64,000 bases of DNA from Amaranthus tricolor (lineage: Eukaryota > Streptophyta > Magnoliopsida > Caryophyllales > Amaranthaceae), in the NCBI RefSeq assembly GCF_026212465.1, contig NC_080058.1, positions 1,887,501-1,951,500 of the forward strand, written 5' to 3'. Below, in pieces: positions 1 through 10,500 of the stretch (position 1 is the stretch's first letter; each line of letters opens with the position of its first letter). The notes beneath the pieces were generated by a model, which was not told the DNA's origin, did not search any database, and was given only the letters and a program-made list of their open reading frames with translations. The position numbers and the translations under genes are program-made.

Positions 1-181
1 AATTCACACTTGTATAGAAATTAGGTTTTTAAGATATTTTGGGTTGACCCTAATTGAAGTCGTCTCATGATGAGATGGCCTCAATAAAGACTTAGTGAAA
101 AATTAAATGGGTTAGATCTAAGTTTTGGGTCTTAAGACGTAGACATTCTTTTTGGATCTATTTAGTATCCTACATCCAACA
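1..181. other. Window edge with part of a palindrome-ended repeat
   Basis: No gene is visible. Bases about 60-95 contain a cgtctcatgatgagatgg-type palindrome. The same terminal motif recurs at about 31.5, 33.1, 54.9 and 58.7 kb, so this is probably one end of a small element cut by the window start. Confidence 0.4.
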
Positions 182-609
182 TAAAATTTGAATAAAATAA
201 GATTATTTAACACTTAATTTCAAAAATAAGCTTCGTGAAAACTTAATTCCCAAAATAAGCGTTCGTATATCCAAACCTAGCCTTGGAGTAAATCGCTGTT
301 ACTAACAGCGAAAGACAAAAAAAAAAGCCATAAGTCGCTGAAACTAACAGCGACTTTAAGGTTAACTGGTCAACTCTTTAATCTCGTAGGTTGGAATGAG
401 GAAGTAGCTGAGAACTGAAAATCTGCATTAAGTTGCTGTTATTAACAGCGACTTAAAAAAAATTTTTTTTTTTTAAAGTCGCTGTTAGTAACAGCAACTT
501 ACTCCAAGGCTAGGTTTGGATGTACGGACGCTTATTTTGGAAAGTAAGTTTTCACGAAGCTTATTTTTGGAATTAAGTTGTTAAAACATCTTATTTCATT
601 CAAATTTTC
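182..609. mobile_element. Mutator-like MITE 1 with nested palindromes
   Basis: This 428-bp non-coding element is bounded by a perfect 9-bp direct repeat, catccaaca, at 173-181 and 610-618. Its two ends are long inverted repeats: about 182-310 pairs with about 478-609, including matching ccaaacctagccttggag and its complement. Between and within the arms lie four copies of a short hairpin sequence of the tcgctgttactaacagcga type (about 293-311, 333-354, 431-452, 478-497). A 9-bp target duplication with long terminal repeats is typical of Mutator-like elements. It has no coding capacity, so it would depend on a transposase elsewhere. Assignment to Mutator rests on duplication length and arm length only. 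Confidence 0.75.
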
Positions 610-634
610 CATCCAACAAACCCAAGGAGTTTTG

Positions 635-1004
635 GAAATTTTGAAGTTGTTAAGCAAAAAAAAAATAAATAAATAAATAAACTAAGAATCAAACATTTTC
701 CAAAAGTAAGCGTGAAAATCCCAAATCTATGGTTTGGAGCTGTTCGCAGTTAGTAACTGCGAACAGGTCAAAAAAGACAAAATAGCTGTTCGCAGTTAGT
801 AACTACGAACAGCTATTTTGACCTGTTTTTGTGCAGCATGCTGTTCACAGTTACTAACTGCGAACAGGTCAAATAGTTGTTCGCAGTTAGTAACTGCGAA
901 CAGCTCCAAACCATAGGTTTGGGATTTTCACGCTTACTTTTAGAAATAGTTTGAATCTTAGTTTATTTAATTAATTTTTTTTAGCCTATAGATTTCAATT
1001 TTTC
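635..1004. mobile_element. Mutator-like MITE 2 with nested palindromes
   Basis: A second non-coding element lies 16 bp beyond the target duplication of the first. Its flanks are the 9-bp direct repeat ggagttttg at 626-634 and 1005-1013. Its ends start gaaa..ttgaa, like the ends of MITE 1. The inverted arms (about 681-766 against about 878-962) include agtaagcgtgaaaatccc and its complement. Four copies of a second hairpin, core cgcagttagtaactgcg, sit at about 740-766, 784-814, 841-866 and 878-902. The hairpin sequence differs from that of MITE 1 but shares the gttagtaac centre. No open reading frame is present. Confidence 0.7.
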
Positions 1005-1013
1005 GGAGTTTTG

Positions 1014-2759
1014 AGTTTAAAGTTTTTTGACCCTAAAAGTTTGAATCTTAGTTCGGGCCTACAAACAAATATTGAATATGAGTTCAGTGCTTATTGGAAC
1101 CAAGTCAAACTCAACCCTTGATCATTCTTGGTCCTATAAACCATTTTAGACTAAGATGCGAAAATATTAAATCGATCGAGTAAGACCTATATACCTATAT
1201 TTTTTTTTGTCTTTGCAAATTAGAACAATAGCAAATAACAAGGATAAATATTGTAGCTAAAGCTAAGTAGCCAGATTTCGGTGAATGTTAAATTGAATGA
1301 TCAGATCACCTACTAAATTTATCTTTGACTTAACCAAATAATCTTTTATAACTCATCTTCTCCACATCTTTACCTTCATTTCTTCAACTTTGAAGCTTCA
1401 ATAATGACTTTAAATTTCAATCTCTCTTGTTTATTCCCTCACAAATTAAAATTCCAACTTCTATCCTCCCACATCAAGTAAACTTCTACTTTTATACAAT
1501 TCATCATTGAATACAACCAATTTGATTATGGTAAGCTATTGGAATCAAAAAATAATGGCAAGTTATTATCTACTATAATGTTTACTTGACTTTAAGTAGA
1601 GAATTAAATTTTGTCTTAGTTAGAGCAAATATCACTCTTATTAAATAAAAATTCTCTAACCTTGTATTCTGACGGCCAACCCTTAATTAAAAAAAAAACC
1701 TTTGAGAAGTTAAAACAACCAAGGTTCAAAATTCCTCATACAAATGGTCCCTTTAAGTCTACATATCATAATCTATCTTTTCAGTATTTGTACTCCATAT
1801 ATTTTATACCTATACTTTATTTCTCTAAATGGTTGAAGTAAGAAAGGGTTATATCAAAAAAAAAAAAAAAAAGTAAGAAAGGGTTGTCTCCATGCTTTTG
1901 CGCAAGAAGTTACTTTCACTTTAGTTTTATATCATGTATAATCAACATACTTAGCACAATTATGAGCAACTATTCAAGTAGAAGCATTAATTTAGGTCAT
2001 CGGATTAAATTTGGATTAGGTCTTTCAATTCGGTTGAAATCGATTCTTGTGCTCAGTGCTCATATTAGTTTTTCATTTTTCTTATTGCTTTGGCTACTAA
2101 ACTTTAATTGATTTTGTGATATTTATATTTAATGCAAACGAGTAAATTTAACAACTATTAAGTAAAACAAAAGTACTCCTCTATCGTACTCAATTTCCTT
2201 CGCTTTCTATTTAGCTCGTTCCAATGAATTACACCACGTTAACTCCGATTATCTTTTCATTCATATCTTGTATAACCCTGCAGTCCAACAAGAACAACCT
2301 AATTCAAGGATTTCAGTAGAGAAACTATCAAAATTAATATTTGGATACGACTTATTATTTTACCTTTAATATTCTCTTTTTTATTTCTGAACCCTATTAT
2401 TTTAGTCCATTATATTTAATTTTTTATTTTTTGTATCAAAATAAATGAAGCTAAAAGTGAATGATTAAATTGAGGAGTGTTCCCTTGCTCTTTATCAAAG
2501 AGTTTGCTAACAAGTTGACACTTGCCACCCCACGTTTGGTATGTTTTTGGATATGGATTGGATGCATGAAAAAGTTGGGTCCAATTTCTTTCATTAAATT
2601 ATTAGATAGCATTATGCAAAGCAATGGGGTTTAGAAAGGTAAAAGGCCACTTTACTTTTTCTATTAAAGAAGATACACTACTACAACTCTACAAGTGAGT
2701 ATGTTGATAGTTGGGAAGAACTTGGACCACTCTACCAAAATATGAAATGGTATATTGGA

Positions 2760-2765
<6 letters not shown>
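1014..2765. other. Intergenic, no gene seen
   Basis: AT-rich sequence. The one open stretch, at 1884-2111, encodes a low-complexity 75-residue peptide with no family features. Nothing else could be supported. Confidence 0.5.

Positions 2766-2835
<70 letters not shown>
2766..2835. repeat. (AT)35 microsatellite
   Basis: About 70 bp of uninterrupted AT dinucleotide. It is likely to vary in length between individuals and to be poorly resolved in assemblies. Confidence 0.97.
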
Positions 2836-2838
<3 letters not shown>

Positions 2839-4787
2839 GATGAATTCGAGTGTCTAATATGATAACAATCAGGTTTCGTATTAAAAATACAGGATGAATA
2901 ATCATGTATTCATCAAATAGTTATCATTTTATCTTTAGACATATCTAGTTATATAAGGTGTGTCCTGATTTTTCTTAGTTATAGATCGATATAGATAATA
3001 ACTTTGCAATATTATAGTTTTAAATTTGCTCAATTTGATAAGATAGACTTTTTATATTCTAACTTAATTCACTCATTCTATTTTGTAACAATCATAAGAT
3101 AACATTATGAGAATCAAATCTTACCGCATTTGGAGTAAGTAATATTTTCTCCATTTAAGATCTTAACTTCAATTTTCATTGCCTCCTTCTAGCTCTCACT
3201 TTTGCTCATCTTACGATTTACTTAAAACTAAAAAAAATTGACGACACTCAATCCTACTTGAAAATTTTTCTCAAACAAATAAATTCATCTTTAAAACTCG
3301 AATATGAACTTAATGTGAAGCCTATATCAACATCATTAAAGTAAGAATATTTGAAATAAAATACATTTTTAATAAAAATTTTGATAAATAAGTTCGATCC
3401 TAAAATAATATTAATTTAGGTCAGTATAATCTGCAAACAAATAACTATAACACTTTAATCCACACAAATTTTAATAAAAAAATAAAAGTCTACTATACAT
3501 AATGAATGCAAGAAAAAAGTTGACATGTACATGTAAAATAACATACACAAAATCTACAACAAAGGATGTAATACCACAAACTTTGTGTCCCATTGGTTTA
3601 GATGCTTTATTATTGCCTTGGAAGTTGGAATATGACTTTGCCTATAATATAGTTATTTTTATCAAAAATCATAATAAAAAGCATTTATAAAATAGTATAT
3701 ATTTATATAAAAATATAATTTTATAAATATTATTTATCAATATTCAACAATAAATATACTTATATATATATTTTTTTATCGTGATTAGAGTTAATATTCA
3801 CTTTACTTCAATAATCATTTAGAAAATATATGTATTCCTATCATCATACACTACATAATAGTATTAGATTTGTAAAGCTAGTAGCAAGCACAACCTTATA
3901 CATCGAGTCCAATGATCAATTTCATGCAACAAAAAGGTAGGACCATATGATGTACCCAAAAGATTCAAGGGAATTTCTAACATGTCCCAACTCTCTTCAT
4001 TTTAAAAAAGAAAATAAGGAAAGGAGGGGCTAAGTGTAGTTAGTGGACCTTGTTGAGGGCATTTTGGAAGGCCTTTAAAGTCCATGTATTCTTTGCACAT
4101 GGTCATTATTCTTGTTGATTGGATATGATCCTTGACACCATTGTCAATCAAGCATGGGATAATTTTTTTCCAACTTAAATACATCTATCCACCGGATAAT
4201 TTATCTGTGTGAAATGACAACTGATGATTAGTTGATAATAATTAAATATAATTTTTAATATATAATTGGTGAATAATAAATACATAATATTTTTATATAT
4301 TTAATACTATCTTAAATGCGTAATTTACCTAGTAAATAAACAAAGATTTTTCCTTTTTTTTTGTTCATGTTATCTCTTAGAAGTAAACACATGTTATTGT
4401 TGGTTAAGATGATATTGGATCATGGATGCCTTAATTGTTTATATCTCCTTCAAACTTGGAAAGACCAAACCCTAACTTTTATTTTATAACGAAATGCTTA
4501 TGCTTAGAATAAAATTAATTATTTGTGATGATCCATTAGAAAAAATATTACTTAAATAATTCTTTGGATATCTATGTGTAGAAGTGAGAAGACAATGAAT
4601 TAATCAAATCTATACAATTTAAAAATTCGACTATATATATTTTAAATATTGTTATAAATAAAAGTGGTTTACTTAAATTATGTTATTTATGGTTGAATTA
4701 TAGGAGTATTAAATTACTGTTTAAAAATATGTTGAATAATAATGTTGTCTTAAACTTAGAATGCTAATAAGTGTAGCACAATATCCG
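2836..4787. other. Intergenic, no gene seen
   Basis: AT-rich sequence with no supportable gene or RNA. Short open frames at 3502-3690 (+) and 4002-4184 (-) lack recognisable domains and splice context. Confidence 0.5.
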
Positions 4788-4980
4788 TACTTGTTATTTT
4801 TAAATATGTGTGAAATGAGAATATTTCTCAAAATCTACACCAATAGAACAAATCAGCATCTTACCTAGTGTATCCCGCTCATAGAAAAACTATAAATAGG
4901 ATTTGTCGCCGTTTGTTACTTGTTATTTTTAAATATGTGTGAAATGACAACATTTCTCAAAATTTAAACCAATAGAGCAA
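4788..4980. repeat. 64-bp direct duplication flanking a LINE-tail fragment
   Basis: A segment of about 64 bp beginning tacttgttatttttaaat occurs at 4788-4851 and again at 4917-4980 with only a few differences. The 65 bp between the copies contains tagtgtatcccgctcatag, the reverse complement of a LINE-like 3' tail that also occurs at about 36.7, 53.5 and 60.0 kb. The arrangement looks like a severely 5'-truncated LINE insertion with an unusually long target duplication, or a local tandem duplication. Confidence 0.6.
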
Positions 4981-5083
4981 CTCTTATATCGTCATAAAAG
5001 AAAATTTGTGTAAGTTTTAATATGTATTTTATTTATTTATAATCATTTTAAAGTTAAATAATTGATATTATCTAACAAATAAG

Positions 5084-5274
5084 AGAACCAAAAGCCCTTC
5101 TAGCTCAATGGATCGAGCATCTTCATGTAGAGCAGAAGGTTTAGGGTTTGACCTCTATTGGGTACAGGTTTCAATTGGGGGTTTCTTAAATATGATTTGT
5201 TCGCATCTTTTAGGAAAAATAAAACCCCCTACTTAGAATCTACCTTGTGCGAGATATTAGGAATGTCTTTTACC
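5084..5274 (+). mobile_element. tRNA-derived SINE, complete, with 15-bp TSD
   Basis: A 191-bp element is flanked by a perfect direct repeat, tatctaacaaataag, at 5069-5083 and 5275-5289. Its head has a box-A-like segment (tagctcaatggatcgagc, about 5101-5118) and, further on, a degenerate box-B-like segment (ggtttagggtttgacc). These are the hallmarks of a Pol III-transcribed tRNA-derived plant SINE. The tail ends in a T-rich stretch. A related 5'-truncated copy lies on the minus strand at 57728-57931. Confidence 0.85.
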
Positions 5275-5289
5275 TATCTAACAAATAAG

Positions 5290-5608
5290 TGAGATTTTGA
5301 ATAATTTTGCTAAAACTCCTTTTGTTGATTTTACTACAATTTTCAATATGAGATTTTGTATTAATATTGCTATATATCACCTCCTATTCAACCCATTAGT
5401 CCCATTTAGTTTTTCACACTTGTCGAGGCAAGATTTTAACATTTAATATCTCTAATTATTCTTAATTAAAAATTATAAAAAATTGATAATAATAATCTGT
5501 ATTGAAACGAATTAAACAAGATCTTACATGACTATGTTTTAACTTATAGACTAAGAATGAAATACAAATTAAGAGTGATAAGTGAATAGTGAAAAAAATA
5601 AATGAGAC
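5290..5608. other. Intergenic, no gene seen
   Basis: AT-rich spacer between the SINE and the Tourist-like MITE. It contains generic low-complexity repeat sequence only. Confidence 0.4.
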
Positions 5609-5611
5609 TAA

Positions 5612-6166
5612 CGACCCGTTTGGTACATAGTATTAGAGGGCGATAATGGTAATAAAATTAAGTAATAAAAAATTTGGTTGTTTGGATGCCTTCAATGGTA
5701 ATGGATGGTAATAAAATAAGGTAATGAAATTACCAAAACGGGCCATTTTTATTACCATCAAACAACCTGGTATTAGGTTGTAATGGTAATGAAGTATTAC
5801 TGTGGTAATAAAATAAGGTAATGTTGTTTCGAGCTTAAGAAAAAAAATAATGAAGAAAAAAAAGGTAATGTATGTAATTATCAAAAAAAAATATTATTAT
5901 TAAAAAAAGAATCATTAGATAGAATAATTTAGATACAATCATGCTTTTAGATACAAATATACAATAATGAAACTAAGAGTCATTACCATTTTTTATTACT
6001 AACAATCAAATGCAATCAATGGAATATTATCTTGCATTACCATTCTTTAGTCATGTACACCAAACAAAAGAATCTTCATTACCAATTCTCATATCCATTC
6101 CTTCATTACTATTGCCATTACAACATTTCATTCCCATTACTTTATTACCATCAACCAAACGGGTCG
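5612..6166. mobile_element. Tourist-like (PIF/Harbinger) MITE
   Basis: The terminal inverted repeats are cgacccgtttggt at 5612 and accaaacgggtcg ending at 6166. The 3-bp direct repeat TAA flanks both ends (5609-5611, 6167-6169). The interior is a loose tandem of ggtaat/attacc motifs in opposite orientations, so the single strand would fold back extensively. A TWA target duplication with a G/C-rich terminus is the signature of Tourist-like MITEs. The open frames across it (minus at 5633-5884 and 6051-6293, plus at 6010-6201) are by-products. Confidence 0.75.
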
Positions 6167-6584
6167 TAATGGGTAGAATAGGAAGGAGTATATTTTTATG
6201 AAAATGTCTAATTATTTTTTTCTGATAATTTAATGGGCGGAATATACTAATCAAGATGGTGATGATGATTTTCTTCTGATAATATACATACAATTAAAAA
6301 AAAAATTTCTACTCCAAGAATAAACCAAAAATTCACTAAGATAAAAAAAAAGTCAAAAAATTGTAAATAAATAAAAAAAATCAATATAAAAAACCAAAAC
6401 AATGAATCAAAAACAAAAAAGCAAAATCAAAAAGTTATTGTTTAATCTCCATCATTCACTTCCACCGTGGATTAATTGACACACAACTGCACAAGTATAG
6501 ACTTACTATAGTAGTATATCTCCACTTTAATTTTTTCTTTTTTTAAAATTAATTAATTTATTATTTTACATTTTCTTTTTCTTT

Positions 6585-6830
6585 TATTTTAGTGAGAGTA
6601 ATTTCAACTGGTCCTCTCTCAGTCTTCTTCAATCTCTCTCTCTTCACAAATCAGAAATCTCTCATCTTTCACTTTCTCTCTTTATCTCCATCACTTTCTC
6701 TTTCCTCTCTGAAACTCTCTGCAACTATTTTCAGATCAATTACTCTCCGAGATTCTCTCTCTCTTTCTTCAATCTTTTCGCTGTTCTCTGACCATAATTC
6801 CTCGTAAAGCTGCATCTCTTCTAGTACTTG
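6585..6830 (+). promoter_or_regulatory. CT-rich 5' leader of the PRAF-type gene
   Basis: A tract dominated by ctctct and ttcttc repeats (about 6610-6790) precedes the first coding exon by about 0.7 kb on the same strand. Pyrimidine-rich leaders are common just downstream of plant transcription starts. The exact start and any leader intron cannot be read from sequence alone. Confidence 0.5.
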
Positions 6831-6978
6831 TACTGTTTATTTCCGGTTTAAGTCAATCGTCATTTGACTTTGAGGAGAAATTCAACTGAAAATCTACTAC
6901 ACTATATATCTGACTTTTTTGATTTCAATTCATGAGAAGACTGCAATTCAGGTGAAAAATGATGTGGAATGAGTCTAA

Positions 6979-7440
6979 AATCGGAAAATCCAAGGTTTGA
7001 GGAATTTTGACGGGGTTTTTTTTAAATTAGAATAATATTTTGCGTGCTTTCTGAATTGAGGAGATTGCGGAAGCAGAATTTTGATTTTAATCAACTTCAT
7101 TGAGAAACTGTATTTTAGCTGAAGATTGAAGCGAACGTAATCGGAAAATCCGAGGTTTGAAGAAATTTTGATGGAGTAAATTTATGTAGAATAACATAAA
7201 TTTTAACGTGCTTTTGAATTGAGGAGATTGTGCAAGTACAATTTTCGATTTCAACTTCATCGAGAATCTTTTTTTGATTTGGCTAAGAGATGACGCGACA
7301 TTACTGCCGGTGGTCGGAAATCAAAGGTTTTCGGAAATTTTGATGGTGTGAATGTGTTTTTGACTTCGGACTTGTGGAGATTGTGGAAGTGAATTTCGAT
7401 GTATGGAAAATTTTCATTACTTTGAAAATGGATGATGATG
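6979..7440 (+). repeat. Three degenerate tandem copies in the gene leader
   Basis: A unit of about 160-175 bp is repeated three times (about 6979, 7139 and 7313). Each copy has a segment like atcggaaaatccgaggtttg followed by gaattttgatgg, and later ttgaggagattgtg-type sequence before an attttgatttcaactt-type segment. Copies 1 and 2 are closest. The array sits directly before the start codon at 7511, in the 5' leader or a leader intron. Confidence 0.6.
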
Positions 7441-7510
7441 AGTTAAGTTTGAGCTCTAAGTGAATTTGATTTGGTTTGTGATTTTGATTTTTTGCTGAAT
7501 TTGTATAAAG

Positions 7511-10500
7511 ATGGATAGAATGGCGTCAGATCTTACTCGTAACGGTCCTGTTGAAAGAGATATTGAGCTGGTAAATTTTGTTATATTCTTACTGTACATT
7601 CTAATTTTAGCCTTTTTGGTTTACTATATTGTTCTTTAGATTGTTTGAGCATTTCATTTCAAAAAAAGAAAAATATATTTTTGAGCATTTGGTTTAGTGG
7701 AAGTATTGATAATTTGATTGGACTTAGTTGGATCGTTAATGAAGTGGAGTGTATTACTTGAATATGGAGTTTGACTGTTTGAGGTTTAATTGTTTTGCCG
7801 AGAGATTAAGTGTATGAACTTGAGATCGAGTAGTTGTGCTATGTTACGGTGGAAGTGTTGATTTTCATTCAATTGTGTCAATTAGATACCTTGTATTCTT
7901 AGAGAATGGCTAACATAGACGCTCAGAGTAACATCTATGACTAAGGTCATGTTCACTTTGATTGAATGGAACTTATTAGTGCTACGCTGCTAAACTGAAT
8001 GGTATTGAAATGAAGTAAAAAGGTGAAAATAAATGGTAACTAATAGAACTTAGCTGCATATACGTACTTATTGAAGAGAACAGACCCCAGGCGTGCATTT
8101 TCTAAAATTCTAAGTCGGCACTAGCTGTTGTTGATCAGGACCAATATGTTCCGATAAGAGGTTTTAACTTACAATCATTATTATCAGCCAAGGTTCACTA
8201 AGAAAGACCAGTTATAAGTTCATCAGGAGGTAAAATTGGTGATTGAGAGCACCTTCTAAATAGCTATGTTTTTGTCTATCTGTTCAAAGACTTGGGTTTT
8301 CTGTGGCATTACTAATTCCTTAATGTAGAGCTTGCATTCTTAACTCAATGTTCTTCCACTGCTTGGGCATTTGTGGCTAGTGTTTATGCTTCTGATAGTG
8401 ATTGGTTTGAAGAATTTAAATGGTTAGTTTATGTGCAATGGAAATACAAAGAGTTTTGAACTATAAGAATCAAAAGAAAGGTAACATTGGTAAAGGGAGT
8501 TACTGAGATGGTTACCTAGAGATAGTCACAATTCGGTTGAAACTGTTTCTATCAAACTGCTGATCTTGTTAGTTTAGTGATCTGTTCTTTGCACATAGAG
8601 CTGTGAGTGCTATCATCGTAGCTATTACTTATTAGAAAAGTTGTTAAAGTTTGGAATCATTCCAGGATTATGTATAACCGTCCTTTTGCTCGGAAAAACA
8701 CTGGATAAAGTCAAAACCAAAATGTCACAGATGATCAGTTTTCTTTGAGCATGCCAACAATCACTTTGAGCTAATTTCTCATGTTCCTCTACTTGTTAGC
8801 AAAGTCATTTATTTGTTTTTTCTGATCCACTGCAGGCTATTACTGCCCTTAAAAAGGGTGCATATTTGCTGAAGTATGGAAGAAGAGGAAAGCCAAAGTT
8901 CTGTCCATTCCGGCTATCCAATGTAAGTTTTTCGCTCATGAAATGCTCTCCCCTGAATACCTATGGTGTTTGCAGTATTGCTTTTAATTAGTTTCTCTAA
9001 TGACCAAAATGGTTGTTTTAGGATGAATCTGTTTTGATATGGTTCTCGGGGAAAGAGGAGAAGCACTTGAAGCTTAGCCATGTTTCCAGAATTATATCTG
9101 GCCAGCGAACAGTAAGTTACTTTCGTTAATTTGAAGGACTTACTTGGTAATGCTATATGATCTAGCATTCACAGCTCGCAAGTCAAGGTTACTTGTGAAT
9201 TGTCAGCATCCTTTTTAAAACGAAGACCTTGGATTTTTTTTCTTCAGATTTTTGAAAATCTTGTTTTCACCGAGTAATATTCAATGATTTGCCTCCGTTT
9301 TTTTATTCGGGGAATGAGGGGGTTATGGATTGTTGTTTGATCATGGAAACAAAAACTAGCCTGTTATGCTATGTAACAGCAGTTATGTAACCTCTTGGAG
9401 AATTGCCGCGACATTTAATCCCATTATATAACTATGCATGAATTTTCACGTTTATAATGTCGCGTTGATCGTCACGTAATGTGTAATGCCCGATATTTCA
9501 CCGTAACAATGTTATTTGTTGTGAAGAGGTTATTGAAAATTTTTTCTAACATCTTCCTAAATTGTAGAAAAAATTATTATAACATATTATAATTTCATTA
9601 ATACCCATCAATTATGCTTAATCATTAAACAAAGTAATTAACAAGTTGATTAATTATCCACTAAAAGTACCTCATATAGTGCAATTATAATTATGGGCAT
9701 GTTATTGCATAATAATAGTTGTATGCTAACAGAAATACAATTATAAGTTCAAAACTCTTTATGTAATTTTTTGCTTCAAAAATTTGCATGGCCACGATTT
9801 GTGTCATTATTCTATTTGTTGTTTTTGTGAAACCGCTAGTGAAACATAATTCACTAGTTAGTTCGCCTTTTGGAATCCTGATTCACTTAAAATGGTTCAA
9901 AAATAGCCTAAAACCAACCATAATTCGCTTTTTTCGATTCGCGATTCGCAAGGCAATTAGCAAGTCACGTGACACTGGACACCACAGTCGTTTCCGCGAC
10001 CATGTTTTTTTCCCATGTGTTTGATGCTCATTTAGAAATTCTTCTAAGGGTTTTATTGGTATCGATCAAATTCCTTGAAGTTATAAATTATGGTATAAGT
10101 ATATTACCTGATCAATTTTATCTTCTTCACATTCAGTTTTTCAAAATTCCCTCAAGCTGTCAAGCATCCCTTTTTTCTCAAGAAGGAATAGCAATCATTT
10201 TCTCTCATTTACATCAATAGATCTTTGGGGTGGCTGATATATACTAATCTGTTGTTTCTCCATTACAGCCAATATTTCAAAGATACCCTCGTCCTGAGAA
10301 GGAATATCAGTCATTTTCTCTCATATATAATGATCGATCATTGGACTTGGTGAGAAATTTTTCTTGTCCTTTTTGTAGGCTCTTTTTACTGATGCTCTTC
10401 AATAACCTGTCTTATCATTTTTTATCATCAGATTTGCAAGGACAAGGATGAAGCTGAAGTATGGTTTAGTGGTCTTAAAGCTTTGATTTCGAGGAGTCAT

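Noticed and set aside
740..902. CRISPR-like array of spaced palindromes
   Set aside because: The repeats are few, arranged as inverted pairs, unevenly spaced, and lie inside a MITE in a plant genome.
5084..5170. Possible tRNA gene
   Set aside because: Only the promoter-like boxes resemble a tRNA. There is no cloverleaf, box B is degenerate, and the flanking duplication shows it is a SINE.
5633..6293. Open frames on both strands across this interval
   Set aside because: They lie entirely within a Tourist-like MITE, are low in complexity, and have no family features.
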